Assembly: GCA_964410965.1 (NCBI GenBank)
Contig: CAYPIY010000008.1
Location: 1-64,000 of the forward strand
Direction of reading: 5' to 3'
Length of the DNA: 64,000 nucleotides
From: JBBIRG01 sp964410965
GTDB lineage: Bacteria; CLD3; SB21; JBBIRG01
Position 1 is the first letter of the stretch. The number at the start of each line of letters is the position of its first letter. A program made the position numbers and the translations under genes. Shown piece after piece: positions 26,288 through 36,056 of this stretch. The notes under the pieces were generated by a model that was given only the letters and a program-made list of their open reading frames with translations, was not told the DNA's origin and did no database searches.

Positions 26288-27949
26288 CTAGTCGGCTGAT
26301 TTCTTGATCATTTTGAACCGTCCGTCCAGTTTAGGACTGATCGGTGTATGCTCGCGGATATAATTAGAGATGGCATCGCGGATGGATATGCCGGTATGGG
26401 CAACATACTGTTCGTCCACCTTCAGAAGCGACTGAAACCCAGAGTTGCCTTCCGCGAGATAGTCGGATATCGCGAGGGAATATACCTTATCGGCGTCATA
26501 GGGTTCTCCGCCGATTTCGAGGGATGTGACGCGTTCACCGTCGGGCAGGTTCTTGTCGACTGAAACACGAAGGCCCGCGACGAGCATACCGGTGCTGTTT
26601 CCGGCCACCCGTTCCTCGATCAGGTTTTTGATAAAGGCTCCGTTCACTTTCATCACGACAATCTTGTTGTCGAACGGCATGACCTTGAAAACATCGCGCT
26701 GCGTAACGGCGCCGGATTTCATTTCGGCCCGGATTCCGCCGTAATTGGACATCGCAAGATCGGCCTTCACTTCCTCCATCATGGCGTCCACGACGAGGTT
26801 GCCCATTGTGGATTCGCCTGCCCCGCGGGTCAGCGGACCTTCATTGTTCCCGATGATGTCGTCAAATCCCTTTTCGACCTCTTTCTGGCGCTCCGCGATC
26901 CGGTTGAATATCTCCTTGTCCGGCCAGAATTCATCGAGAAACAAAGTCAGCATCGCGCCTTTGTCGTTATCAAAATCATATCCGACAAAGGACCGGTTCT
27001 TCCGGTCGAAATACAGATTGATATGCCCCAGCGCTGAACTGCTGTTGGCGTAGGACTGGATGATCAGGGTATGATTGTCAGGTTCGACCCATGGTTTGTC
27101 ATGCCCTTTATGAACATGTCCGCCGAACATCAGATCAATGCCCGGCACAAAATGGGCGATTTCGATGCAGGTAGCCGTTGCTTTATCAAAATCTTTTCCT
27201 TCTTTCTTACCCTTCAATAAATTCTTATATCCCTCTTCGGGCCAGTAATCCAGCCACGAATGTGAAGATAAGATCACGAAATCGCAGCCTTCTTCCTCGC
27301 GCAAAATCTTAACGTATTTGCGGGCAACGGGGATTTCCGGAAGAAAATCCAGTCCCTCGATATGTTTCGGATAACTCATCGCGATGGTGGAGCGGGTCGC
27401 CAGACCGAATATTCCGATTTTGATCCCGCGCACTTCTTTGACAATATAAGGTTTTACGAAATCCGCGATTTCTCCGGTGGATTTATTGACAATATTGGCC
27501 GCGAGAAAAGGAAATTCGGCTTTTTCGGACAATTTGATTACATTCTCTTTTCCCATGTCAAAATCATGATTGCCAAAAGTGGCGAAATCATACCGGATAT
27601 AATTCATGTAATCGATCACCGCATCCCCGGCCGTTCGGGTGCCCAGAAGGGTTCCCTGAAACATATCTCCCTGGTCGAGCAGAAGAATGCCCCATTTCTT
27701 TTCCTCGGCGATTTTCCGGTATGTGGTGATCAGATTGGCTGCCGATCCGCCTCCGCCGATCACCGGAGGAAAATCCGGATTCATAAACGTCGCTTCCGTG
27801 GCGGTAATGCCCCCGTGAACATCATTCGTAAAAAACAGCGTAATACGCTGATACTTTTCATCGGACCATTGGAAGTTGTCCTGGGAATGAAGCGCCCTGC
27901 CGGTACACACAAAAAACAGAACAAGAAATATATGAACTTGGGTTTTCAT
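26288..27949 (-). CDS. Secreted 5'-nucleotidase/cyclic phosphodiesterase family metallophosphatase
   Basis: 553 residues with a signal peptide (MKTQVHIFLVLFFVCTGRALHS). The start at 27949 is chosen because the signal peptide begins there; an in-frame codon further upstream (27997) would overlap the previous gene. The metallophosphoesterase motifs are present: TNDVHGG, DQGDMFQGT, GNHDFD and GHVHKGH. The C-terminal 5-nucleotidase domain follows from about 370 with GGIRAEMKSG, and the end matches the family. Such enzymes (UshA type) release phosphate and nucleosides from extracellular nucleotides. The signal and absence of a membrane segment place it in the periplasm or outside. It lies 31 bp after an outer-membrane protein gene, with a terminator after it. 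Confidence 0.88.
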   Translation of the reverse strand: MKTQVHIFLVLFFVCTGRALHSQDNFQWSDEKYQRITLFFTNDVHGGITATEATFMNPDFPPVIGGGGSAANLITTYRKIAEEKKWGILLLDQGDMFQGTLLGTRTAGDAVIDYMNYIRYDFATFGNHDFDMGKENVIKLSEKAEFPFLAANIVNKSTGEIADFVKPYIVKEVRGIKIGIFGLATRSTIAMSYPKHIEGLDFLPEIPVARKYVKILREEEGCDFVILSSHSWLDYWPEEGYKNLLKGKKEGKDFDKATATCIEIAHFVPGIDLMFGGHVHKGHDKPWVEPDNHTLIIQSYANSSSALGHINLYFDRKNRSFVGYDFDNDKGAMLTLFLDEFWPDKEIFNRIAERQKEVEKGFDDIIGNNEGPLTRGAGESTMGNLVVDAMMEEVKADLAMSNYGGIRAEMKSGAVTQRDVFKVMPFDNKIVVMKVNGAFIKNLIEERVAGNSTGMLVAGLRVSVDKNLPDGERVTSLEIGGEPYDADKVYSLAISDYLAEGNSGFQSLLKVDEQYVAHTGISIRDAISNYIREHTPISPKLDGRFKMIKKSAD

Positions 27950-27980
27950 GGAATATCTTTGCTTTTTATAATTAAAAAAG

Positions 27981-29426
27981 TTACTTCGTGAAATCAAACC
28001 GGTAACTCATGGTGAACTGAAAGCTGACCATGGATTCCTCGACCTTATCCAGGTATGTACGTTCCCGGTCGGTCCCGCTTACGCTGTATCTCTGCGGGAA
28101 CAGGATCCTGTACTTGTAATCGCGGTTGGCGATTTCAATGGCCGCGTCGAATTTCATGGCGCCGTATTCATAACCCATTCCGATGTCGAACATGGTCTGG
28201 CCGTATTCATCGCCCATCGGTGAGCCGAGATGCGCAAAACCGAACCTCAGCGGCATATACCCGAAGAACATATGTTCGATTCCCACGCGGACGTCCCAGA
28301 CGTTTTCAAAATTCGGGTCATAGGACCGGACGGTATCGTTCATCACGGGCACCCGGCGGCTGAATTTCTGTTTGTATGATTTCCATCCGGTGAAATTCAA
28401 TTCGGCCGTTACGCGGGAGAATAATTCGTTTTTCGGGCGGTATTCCACGCCGAACGAATACACTGCGGGCTGTTTATAGGTAACGTTCACTGAATTCGGG
28501 TTTTTATAGGATCCGACTGTATCCACAAAATGCGTCGGAAGCCCGGTCAGCGTGTCCATTCCCGTGTAATAAATCCCGTTCCTGCTTTTCACCGAGGCTC
28601 CTGTGGACATGGACGCACCGATCAGCCAGTGAGGCGTGACCTGATAGGACGCTCCGATGACCAAATTCATCCCTGATCCGCCGTTGTATTTTTTCCGGTA
28701 ATCGAACGTATCGATGGTCGCCGTATAAGAAGAATTCAGGAGCACGTAGCGGTACCGGTCCCGGAAATTGTTGCTGTATATGTAATTCAAAGACGCTCCG
28801 ATGCTGAACTGGTTGTACACAAAACCATGAGACAGGGTCAGCGTCCGCCATTCGCCGCGGCTGAATTTCGTCTGGTTGTCGAGAAACGGATCGCGGTTTA
28901 CATAGGTGCTGGTAAGCTGTGCGGCGATTCGCTCCTTGTAATCATAGTCGAAAGAATAATAGCTGAAGTTGCCGATTCCGAAATAGAAATTCTGATTGTA
29001 TTTGTACAGAATGCCGGCGTTGAACCGTCCGTACATGGGGCTGTTGGTGGCATAGATGGTTTCGGTGATCACGTCGCCGAAAGTGTCCAGGAGCGGGAAA
29101 AGGCGGTTTTCGCTTGGTCGGATCGCCGTGTACGTCGCGTCGGCGTAAATCTGATGGTTTTTTTCGGCGCCGCCGAACACCTGCCAGAGCAGGGCGGGAT
29201 TCGTCAGCATCGCCGAGGACGTATGGCTGGACGCCGTTCCGGTATGACCAAGCGCCATGCCGCGGGCGTTGAAGTAGGTCTGTTTGTGACCCAGAAGGCG
29301 GTCAAAATAAGTTTGCGCATGTATTACATTTTGTGATACAAAAAGCATCAGCGCCGCCGCGCCCGTTATACCGAATAACCGAAACATTCGTTTCACATTG
29401 CCTCCGAATCTATATTCACGGTACAT
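27981..29426 (-). CDS. Outer-membrane beta-barrel protein
   Basis: 481 residues with a signal peptide that is cleaved after VIHAQ. The ATG at 29426 has AAGGA 7 nt upstream and is the best start; a GTG at 29396 with GGAGG is an alternative that shortens the leader. The mature N-terminus (TYFNARGMALGHTGTASS, then NPALL) resembles the FadL/PorV-like families, and amphipathic strands fill the rest to the C-terminal aromatic YRFDFTK. Function is unknown. It follows the HhH-barrel gene by 23 bp and precedes the 5'-nucleotidase gene, in one minus-strand series. Confidence 0.75.
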   Translation of the reverse strand: MYREYRFGGNVKRMFRLFGITGAAALMLFVSQNVIHAQTYFDRLLGHKQTYFNARGMALGHTGTASSHTSSAMLTNPALLWQVFGGAEKNHQIYADATYTAIRPSENRLFPLLDTFGDVITETIYATNSPMYGRFNAGILYKYNQNFYFGIGNFSYYSFDYDYKERIAAQLTSTYVNRDPFLDNQTKFSRGEWRTLTLSHGFVYNQFSIGASLNYIYSNNFRDRYRYVLLNSSYTATIDTFDYRKKYNGGSGMNLVIGASYQVTPHWLIGASMSTGASVKSRNGIYYTGMDTLTGLPTHFVDTVGSYKNPNSVNVTYKQPAVYSFGVEYRPKNELFSRVTAELNFTGWKSYKQKFSRRVPVMNDTVRSYDPNFENVWDVRVGIEHMFFGYMPLRFGFAHLGSPMGDEYGQTMFDIGMGYEYGAMKFDAAIEIANRDYKYRILFPQRYSVSGTDRERTYLDKVEESMVSFQFTMSYRFDFTK

Positions 29427-29449
29427 GTTGATATCCTTACGCTATGTCG

Positions 29450-32008
29450 TTAAAAAGTGTAGTCCATCTGAAACCGGACGTCCGATGTATTCTTGATCGT
29501 CATCGGGCTGCTGTATTTGGGCGCTGTCCTGAAATCGGTCACCCCGGTAACGCCGATACGGGTGTCCTGCACGCCGGTCTGAGCTTCCTGGTGATCGAAG
29601 GAGTATTTCAGGCGGAGGGAAAGGTTCGGGCTGACACGCGCGAACGCGGCGATCCAGAACCGGTTGGCTGTGTTCGGGGCGTTGAACACGCGGAAATCGG
29701 TGTCCTCAAACGTCCAGAAGAACCCTTTGTACATTTTCACCGAACCCATGACCTTGAACGCGTTGCTGAAAAAATGCGTCCACTGCACGCCGATCATATC
29801 GCCGGGGGAGCCGGCGTTGCCGCGCGGCGTATCCTGGTCATTGCCGGCGCTGCCGTCCCCGCCGGGGGCATCCGATAAACGCGGACGCGATGGCCATTCA
29901 GTGAATCCGTTGAAATATGTGATCGTCATTTCGTCAAACCGGGAAAGACGGTAGATCACGTTGACGATGCTCTCGCGCACCAGGAACGTCAGAGGAGTCA
30001 GGGGATTCGATCCGCGGGACTGGAACTTGTTCCGCGCCTGAATCCGAAGATTAAAGAGCGGACGGTGCTCCAGCCGTGTGACCCACCTGAAATAACGGGC
30101 ATTGTCGGCCACACGGGTCCATGTATCGTATTCCATCCCGGTCAGCCACTTTTCCGAAACCTGGTAACGGACATTGGTATATATCCCGCGCTCTGCCTGG
30201 GGCTGATGGGATGTGCTCCACATCTCCGAGTAAATGTTATCGGCAAGGTAAAATTCATCCTCGAAAATCGTGCTCTTGAAACGCGCGTAGTTCGAGAAGG
30301 AACGCTGGTAAGGATTATCAAACTTCAGGTCATAGTTCCTGTACAGGATCAGGAAATTCAGGGTGCGGAACTGGGAATACAGGAGCAGTACCGTTGCCTG
30401 CGGATCGCGCTGGTTTATCGTGTGTTTAACGGTTTTGGGAAGGTTATTGATAACGACCTGATCCTTATAAACGCTGTCCGGAATGATCAGCCGTCCGTGC
30501 TCGCCCGAAAGAACAAAATTTTTATATGTATAGGTAAAATCAATACCGTACACAGACCGGGATGCTTTTGCGTTTTTCCAGAATGACGATTTGGCCCTTG
30601 AATTGTAGGAAGCCGCGATTTCCGGATCGCAGGTATTCCCGAAATCATTCAGGAATTTCGGACGGCCGTCGCTGTTCAGGAACGTGTTGGTCTGCATGAT
30701 GAGCGGCCGGTCGTAAAGGCTTTCATAGATGGTCGCACCGATGTTGATCCCCGGCGCGAATGTGAAATTCGCATGTCCGCCGTAGGTCACTTCTTTCACG
30801 GCGTTCAGCATGCTGTTCGCCACCATTTCATTCGGCCGGTCGTTATTGACGCTGCTGAGTCCGTACCGGACGCGCGGCGTCATGACAATGAACGCGGAGA
30901 ACGAACTGTCGGGGTTGATCACCGCGTCACGGGTGCTGGAAGAAATGAATCCGGCGATGCGAAAACGCCATGCCGAAGCCTCGGCGGCAACGCCGCGAAG
31001 GGTGTACTGATTGGACCTCGAGATGTCGCCGAAGATGCCCTGCGGACGCTTCTCAAACCCGTATCCCGACTTGCGCGAGGAGAAGAAATCCGTATTCTCC
31101 ATCACCACGCCGTGCCCGAAAGACGCGAGATAATTGCCGAACACGAGCCGGTTCAGCGTCAAAAATCCCATGTCTTTCGCCTCGATGCTCAGGTATCCTT
31201 TATAAAAATACATTTCCTGCCCAAGTTTCCGTTCCGCCGCAAATCCGGCCTTGTACTGGTTGCCGTACGTCAGGCGCGCCTTGTGGTAGGAATTCCAGGG
31301 CGTATCGCGTTCGACCAGCTGTTTGATATCCTCGGCATTGTCCGAAGAACCGGAAATGAAAGGAATGCTCTTGTAAATCCAGGTATAATGCCCGCTGAGC
31401 TTATTCTTCAGATTGGGGTCTTTATACACGACAAAATCGTCGATGCTGTTGAACGCAAAACTGCCGAGTCCGGTCACGCCGCGGAGGTCGCTCCGGCTTT
31501 TGATCTCATCCTGTGTTTTAATATGCCGGATAATCGCCGCCGCGTCGATGGGGCTCACGTTCGGAAGATTGATCAGCCCGAAATAATCGGCCTTGTTAAT
31601 GTTGACCGGATTCGTCAGCTGGTCGTACCAGTGGTCCACGAGATTCTCGGTGGTACCCTCGTCGGCGTTCGCCCAGCGCTCGATCTTGTAATAATTGTCC
31701 TCGACCCGTTTCAGGTCCTCGTCCATCAGCAGGGGACGGACGGCGATGACTTTTCGGAGTTCCCCGAACATGTCGCTGGTAACGCCCGGGATCTGGTTCA
31801 GTTCGAAAATGCTTTCGAGCGGGCCTTTGTAGGTGATCCTCTCATAAATAGTTTTCGCGAGATCCCTGGAAACCGGCAGTTTCTCGATTTCCTCCAGCGT
31901 GGCATTATTGATGTCCAGCTTGTTTTCGGATGTGTACACCGAATCCTGGGCCATGACCCTGCACGCCATCGACATGATAAGAAGTAAAAAAATCAGTTGT
32001 ATTTTCAT
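29450..32008 (-). CDS. Helix-hairpin-helix protein with outer-membrane beta-barrel
   Basis: 852 residues with a signal peptide (MKIQLIFLLLIMSMACRVMA). Residues about 30-95 form an HhH domain of ComEA type (LDINNATLEEIEKLPVSRDLA, GPLESIFELNQIPGV). A second copy is at about 125-195 (VNINKADYFGLINLPNVSP, RSDLRGVTGLGSFAF). The rest, about 210-852, consists of alternating amphipathic strands with many aromatic residues and ends in QMDYTF, an outer-membrane barrel signature. HhH domains bind DNA without sequence preference; in ComEA they serve DNA uptake. A barrel with periplasmic HhH domains might bind DNA at the outer membrane, but a role in secretion or structure is equally possible. Comparable proteins exist in Bacteroidota, as far as I recall. 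Confidence 0.78.
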   Translation of the reverse strand: MKIQLIFLLLIMSMACRVMAQDSVYTSENKLDINNATLEEIEKLPVSRDLAKTIYERITYKGPLESIFELNQIPGVTSDMFGELRKVIAVRPLLMDEDLKRVEDNYYKIERWANADEGTTENLVDHWYDQLTNPVNINKADYFGLINLPNVSPIDAAAIIRHIKTQDEIKSRSDLRGVTGLGSFAFNSIDDFVVYKDPNLKNKLSGHYTWIYKSIPFISGSSDNAEDIKQLVERDTPWNSYHKARLTYGNQYKAGFAAERKLGQEMYFYKGYLSIEAKDMGFLTLNRLVFGNYLASFGHGVVMENTDFFSSRKSGYGFEKRPQGIFGDISRSNQYTLRGVAAEASAWRFRIAGFISSSTRDAVINPDSSFSAFIVMTPRVRYGLSSVNNDRPNEMVANSMLNAVKEVTYGGHANFTFAPGINIGATIYESLYDRPLIMQTNTFLNSDGRPKFLNDFGNTCDPEIAASYNSRAKSSFWKNAKASRSVYGIDFTYTYKNFVLSGEHGRLIIPDSVYKDQVVINNLPKTVKHTINQRDPQATVLLLYSQFRTLNFLILYRNYDLKFDNPYQRSFSNYARFKSTIFEDEFYLADNIYSEMWSTSHQPQAERGIYTNVRYQVSEKWLTGMEYDTWTRVADNARYFRWVTRLEHRPLFNLRIQARNKFQSRGSNPLTPLTFLVRESIVNVIYRLSRFDEMTITYFNGFTEWPSRPRLSDAPGGDGSAGNDQDTPRGNAGSPGDMIGVQWTHFFSNAFKVMGSVKMYKGFFWTFEDTDFRVFNAPNTANRFWIAAFARVSPNLSLRLKYSFDHQEAQTGVQDTRIGVTGVTDFRTAPKYSSPMTIKNTSDVRFQMDYTF

Positions 32009-32083
32009 AATAGCCCTATGTATAAATATTCGGTCAAAATATCAGTCTTCGTTGTCACGTACGCGGATTGAGTGAAAATCACA

Positions 32084-33034
32084 TCATTCCCCGAAACCGT
32101 ACAGGAACCCGAACTGATGGGTCACGGGCAGGATCGGATGGATCATCAGGGCATAGTCGAGATGGATCCCGTGATAGGCCGCACCCAGTCCGAGCGTATA
32201 GACATTGGGATTGGACATGACGCCGAACCGCATATGGGCCGTGAAATCGCTCTGGTCCATAACTTTCGCCTCGATGCCTCCCTTGATACGTGTGTCGCGA
32301 CTGCGGCTTTTTTCCACCGAAACGGCAGTCAGCACCCCGTCATAAGGAATATACCCCGCCCCTACGCTCAGGCGGAAAGGCAGTTCGCGGGTCTGGCCGG
32401 TGGTTCCGATTTTCGGTTCGTTCAGGTTCAGGATGTAAGCGCCGATGAACGCGCGGTCGCGCATGGACGCCATCAGCCCGAGATCCAGCCCCATTTTGGC
32501 GACGCTCCCGAGATCGACGCCGTCATCGCCCGTTCCGCTTGCGCCCGCCGATTTGCCGTAGTCCAGGAACATCATTTTCAGACTGGTCCCGAATGCGAGC
32601 GAAGAGCGCATGTCTTTGAGCAGGTACACGCCGTAGGACAGGCCGACGGACATCTCCGTGGACAGCGTCCGGGAATCGCCGCTCAGCGACTGGGCCTCGT
32701 CGACGTTTGTGCTGAGCCGTTCCACGGACAATCCTGCCGTACCGAAGCGGTTGCCGTCAGGGATCAGGGTACCGAGCGGCATGACCGCGCCTCCCATCAT
32801 GCTTTTCAGGGAGCTGATGTACAGCCGCTGGTATGACCCGAACGCTTGTATGTTTTTCACTTGCGCCAGTCCGGCGGGATTATGGAACATCGCCCATCCG
32901 TCGTTGGCCACGGCGACGTAGGTCCCGGCAAGGCCGATGGCTCTCGGCCCCTGCGGCGTCGGCTCGCTGGCCACCTGAGCGCGGAGGCTTCCGGTCAGTA
33001 TAACCAAAAATAAGTAAACCAAAAAGCGATTCAT
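32084..33034 (-). CDS. PorV/PorQ-like outer-membrane protein
   Basis: 316 residues. The ATG at 33034 has AGGAG 5 nt upstream and starts the signal peptide (MNRFLVYLFLVILTGSLRAQ); a longer frame from 33079 has none. The mature start GPRAIGLAGTYVAVANDGWAMFHNPAGLAQ matches the PorV/PorQ family, with the conserved NPAGL, and the rest is a barrel. In Bacteroidota these proteins support T9SS-dependent export. The upstream gene, a secreted LTD/OB-fold protein with a FlgD-like C-terminal domain, ends 45 bp before this start. The two may be functionally linked as barrel and cargo. Confidence 0.8.
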   Translation of the reverse strand: MNRFLVYLFLVILTGSLRAQVASEPTPQGPRAIGLAGTYVAVANDGWAMFHNPAGLAQVKNIQAFGSYQRLYISSLKSMMGGAVMPLGTLIPDGNRFGTAGLSVERLSTNVDEAQSLSGDSRTLSTEMSVGLSYGVYLLKDMRSSLAFGTSLKMMFLDYGKSAGASGTGDDGVDLGSVAKMGLDLGLMASMRDRAFIGAYILNLNEPKIGTTGQTRELPFRLSVGAGYIPYDGVLTAVSVEKSRSRDTRIKGGIEAKVMDQSDFTAHMRFGVMSNPNVYTLGLGAAYHGIHLDYALMIHPILPVTHQFGFLYGFGE

Positions 33035-33079
33035 AAAGGCTCCTAATACAGATTCGTATTTTTCGTTCAGTCTGTTCAT

Positions 33080-35329
33080 TTATTTCAGTTTCGTTCCGAT
33101 CACGATCGGCGCGGTTTTCGAGGAACTCTTGCCGGTCTGGCGGTTGGTCACTTCCAGATGCATCAGGTATGTGCCCGCGGGAACGAGCTGCCGAGTTTCC
33201 ACCGTGCGGCCGTTCCAGGTGCGGGATTCCAGCGGATCATCCGTTTCATCGTTGCCCCGGGTTTTTACCTGGTCGACCAGCGTGGTTACAAGCCGGCCCG
33301 ACAAATCAAACAATCGCACGATGATCCGGCTGTTGTCGCCGTAACGGAGCGCGTACCGGATCACCTCACCGGACATGGGATTGAACGGATAGGGCGAAAC
33401 TTTCAGCATGGCTTTCCCGCCCCCCGCGGATGTATCCTGGGTTACGTCCTCATCATAGGCCGCCAATAACTGCGTTGACGGACTGTAAATCCCGACAATT
33501 CCCTTGAACGAGTATGAGTTGTTGACAAGGATATTCGCCGTATTCATCCCGGTCGTATTCCAGACCCGGACTGTAATGACCCCTGACCCGTCTTCGACAA
33601 TGATATTGTCTCCGCCTCCCGCCGAGGATTTGCTGTTCACATTGCCTTTGATGCGCACCCATTCGCCTTCCCGTCCGATGTCGCTGATCTGAGTGACCGT
33701 GCGGTTGTTCGCCGGAGGAATTTCATTGTTCCGGGATATGATGGTGATTTCCATCGTTCCGGAAGTCGGGTGGGTGATCTCGGTTATGTTCTGGTAATCC
33801 AGGATCATGCCTTTCACAACCACCGAATCCCCGCGCTTCAGCGTATCCCCGGTAAACGTCGGGCTGAAAATCTGGATCCCGTTGATGCCATTGCTGCGAT
33901 CTACTAGATAAGTATTTCTTCGCGTGGTGATCAGCTTATAATCCCCGATGACCACAATACCCGCTAACGTAACCACCTGATTCTGATACGCCGCAGAGTT
34001 AGCCTGTATCGTCGCAATCGGGGTAATAACGACCGGAAGTACGACTATGTACGGATAAGAAGATGAAATTTCCGTCTGCCCCGCATTATCGGTCACTTTG
34101 ATATAATAACTTACCGTGTCATCGACTTTTTTCGCGGGAATCGTACCCTGATAGGTAGAGTCTGAAGTGTTGCTCATCGTAACGCTGTCGGTCACGCCTT
34201 TTAAGGAATAGAATAATTTCGCGGAAGCGACGGGATTGAATGAACTGATCCTCGCCGTCACGATCACGTTCTGGTTCGAATCGGGTGAAAGAGGCGACCG
34301 GGTGATCTGTGCAAAGGCTATCGAGGGCGAAACGGTAAAACTGTCAACGGCTGAAATTTCAACGTTGCTGCCCGCGTCCACCGCTTTAACGTAATAATAC
34401 ACTTTTGTATTTTTCGGCATCGCGGGAATCGTGTCCCGGTAGGTCGAGTCGGAAACCAGCGCCATATCCGTGCTGTCCTTGACTGAATCATAATAATAGA
34501 TTGTCCTGACCGAGGATACCGCGTTCAGCGATCCCACCGTGGCGCTGATGACGACGGGCTGAGAGGATTTGGGAGAAACGGGATTGCGGGCGATGTTACG
34601 GATCCGGATGGATTTGCCCCCGGTCAACTGTCCGGGATTGATACGGCCTAAGGTATGATTTGCTTCCGGAACCCCGCTGGTCCATCCTTTTCCGGTTTCG
34701 CCGTTATCGTTGATGAATCCGCCGATGGAATCGTTGGTGAAATATGCGAAATTACCTGAAGACAGAACGAGATTATTCACCCAGACAACCGTTGTCCATC
34801 CGGAAATGTTTCCGCCATAACTCACAGCGTCAATAACCGTACCGGCTGAAAGGTTTGGCCCGGAAACCAGGACTACATTGTCGTTTGAAGCCAGATTAAA
34901 ACGGTTGGACCCGTCATGAATCAATGATCCGCCAAGAGTCGTGGGCAATAAAACAATGGTGCTATCCCCGGCAGCGGATGTATCTTCAGTTGCAATCGGA
35001 AGAGTGGATCCGCCTGCATCCGCAATCATTACAACCCGAGTAAACTGCGGAACAGACGCCAGAAAAGGGTTATTCGGAAAAGTCAATGTTCCTTCCGAAG
35101 AGGAAGCTGTACCGGTGGGCGAGAAAAGATCGGTGATGATCCATCCCCTGAGATCGGCCCCGCCGGGTTTCACGACCATCAGTTCCACTGCATCCTTGTA
35201 GGTGCTGCCGTGTAAAATCTCATTAATGATTACATCGTTGGCCGACTGCGGAAACGCAAACGGCGCCGAAAGGATATAACCTGACATCCAGAAAAACAGG
35301 AATCCGCAAAACCGGTTGATCACGCGCAT
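33080..35329 (-). CDS. Secreted protein: lamin-tail, Ig-like, OB-fold and FlgD/T9SS-like C-terminal domains
   Basis: 749 residues. The ATG at 35329 has AGGAG 9 nt upstream and begins the signal peptide (MRVINRFCGFLFFWMSGYIL). A lamin-tail domain near 30-200 has VIINEILHGS and the GWIITD strand. Two Ig-like repeats follow, each with the DSTYRDTIPA or DSTYQGTIPA pattern. An OB-fold of the kind seen in extracellular nucleases (QNQVVTLAGIVVIGDY, GDSVVVKGMI) lies near 480-600. The last 110 residues (about 640-749) fit the FlgD-like Ig domain (SPYPFNPMSGEV, LFDLSGRLV), the kind often found as a T9SS sorting region. No nuclease catalytic motif was seen. The frame could begin earlier (35467), but no ribosome site is present there. 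Confidence 0.8.
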   Translation of the reverse strand: MRVINRFCGFLFFWMSGYILSAPFAFPQSANDVIINEILHGSTYKDAVELMVVKPGGADLRGWIITDLFSPTGTASSSEGTLTFPNNPFLASVPQFTRVVMIADAGGSTLPIATEDTSAAGDSTIVLLPTTLGGSLIHDGSNRFNLASNDNVVLVSGPNLSAGTVIDAVSYGGNISGWTTVVWVNNLVLSSGNFAYFTNDSIGGFINDNGETGKGWTSGVPEANHTLGRINPGQLTGGKSIRIRNIARNPVSPKSSQPVVISATVGSLNAVSSVRTIYYYDSVKDSTDMALVSDSTYRDTIPAMPKNTKVYYYVKAVDAGSNVEISAVDSFTVSPSIAFAQITRSPLSPDSNQNVIVTARISSFNPVASAKLFYSLKGVTDSVTMSNTSDSTYQGTIPAKKVDDTVSYYIKVTDNAGQTEISSSYPYIVVLPVVITPIATIQANSAAYQNQVVTLAGIVVIGDYKLITTRRNTYLVDRSNGINGIQIFSPTFTGDTLKRGDSVVVKGMILDYQNITEITHPTSGTMEITIISRNNEIPPANNRTVTQISDIGREGEWVRIKGNVNSKSSAGGGDNIIVEDGSGVITVRVWNTTGMNTANILVNNSYSFKGIVGIYSPSTQLLAAYDEDVTQDTSAGGGKAMLKVSPYPFNPMSGEVIRYALRYGDNSRIIVRLFDLSGRLVTTLVDQVKTRGNDETDDPLESRTWNGRTVETRQLVPAGTYLMHLEVTNRQTGKSSSKTAPIVIGTKLK

Positions 35330-35488
35330 GATGAAACGCTCCTTAAATGAATCGTATAACAAAAAAAGAATGCTAATGCCTTTGGTCTTAAAAGATTTCA
35401 GGACAGGATTTGACCAGACAGAAAGACAATAATCAAAATATCTTTTCTTGTCAACAAAAAACATCAATCAGAACGGCAACTAAAACAC

Positions 35489-35520
35489 TTGTATTCTTAA
35501 AGCGTTTTATTTATATTTTG
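35489..35520 (+). promoter_or_regulatory. Candidate promoter of hsp20-lon
   Basis: TTG at 35489-35491, an exactly 20-bp spacer and TATATTTTG at 35512-35520. The layout is the same as in front of the FadL gene and fits the Bacteroidota-type primary promoter, with one extra T in the second box. The Hsp20 ATG lies 56 bp downstream. The gap 35330-35576 holds no gene, and no CIRCE-like inverted repeat or other heat-shock operator was seen in it. On the minus strand, TATTTTG near 35450 is a possible -7 box for the secreted-protein gene, without a matching TTG at 20 bp. Confidence 0.5.
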
Positions 35521-35576
35521 CAGCGACAACCGACAGTCCCTTAACCAATCCCGCGGACGAAAGGATTTTCCGTATC

Positions 35577-36029
35577 ATGGATGATTTATCAGCGATACGC
35601 AAAGCCACCCCCGGCCGGCATCACTCCGACGATGAGATGGAGTTTATTTTTTCCAATTTTTTCAATTCCAAATACCCGATCCTGCTGACTTCCGAGAAAC
35701 GATGGCATCCGCCGACCGACGTGTTCGAGACGGACGAGGAGTTCACCGTCGTGATGGACATCGCCTATGTCCGACAGGAAGACATCCAGCTGACCTACGA
35801 GGGCGGCGTTCTTACGGTATCCGGCATCCGGCGGGAGTTCCAGGTGAGCGGGAAACGCCATTACCATAAAATGGAAATCGATTTCGGCCCGTTTGAGCGC
35901 AAAATCAAGATCAACGCGCGGATCATGGATTCGTCGATCAAGGCCTGTTACGACAACGGCTTTCTCGTGATCCGGCTTAAAAAGGATTCCGCGCGTACTG
36001 GCAAAGTCACGAACATCCAGGTCGAGTAA
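35577..36029 (+). CDS. Hsp20/alpha-crystallin small heat-shock protein
   Basis: 150 residues. The alpha-crystallin domain runs from about 40 to 135, beginning WHPPTDVFETDEEFTVVMD and containing a VSGIRRE strand. The C-terminal strand GFLVIRLKK is the alpha-crystallin end in place of the usual GxLxxxxPK. Small heat-shock proteins hold unfolded proteins without ATP and keep them for refolding. It precedes lon by 27 bp, so the pair couples holding and degradation of damaged proteins. AAAGGA lies about 12 nt before the ATG. Confidence 0.93.
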   Translation: MDDLSAIRKATPGRHHSDDEMEFIFSNFFNSKYPILLTSEKRWHPPTDVFETDEEFTVVMDIAYVRQEDIQLTYEGGVLTVSGIRREFQVSGKRHYHKMEIDFGPFERKIKINARIMDSSIKACYDNGFLVIRLKKDSARTGKVTNIQVE

Positions 36030-36056
36030 CATCGCAGTCGAAAACACGGACGGCTT

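Noticed and set aside
33080..33420. A canonical T9SS type A C-terminal sorting signal
   Set aside because: The C-terminus is FlgD-like, but it ends in APIVIGTKLK without the typical basic/hydrophobic end, so I call it only T9SS-like.
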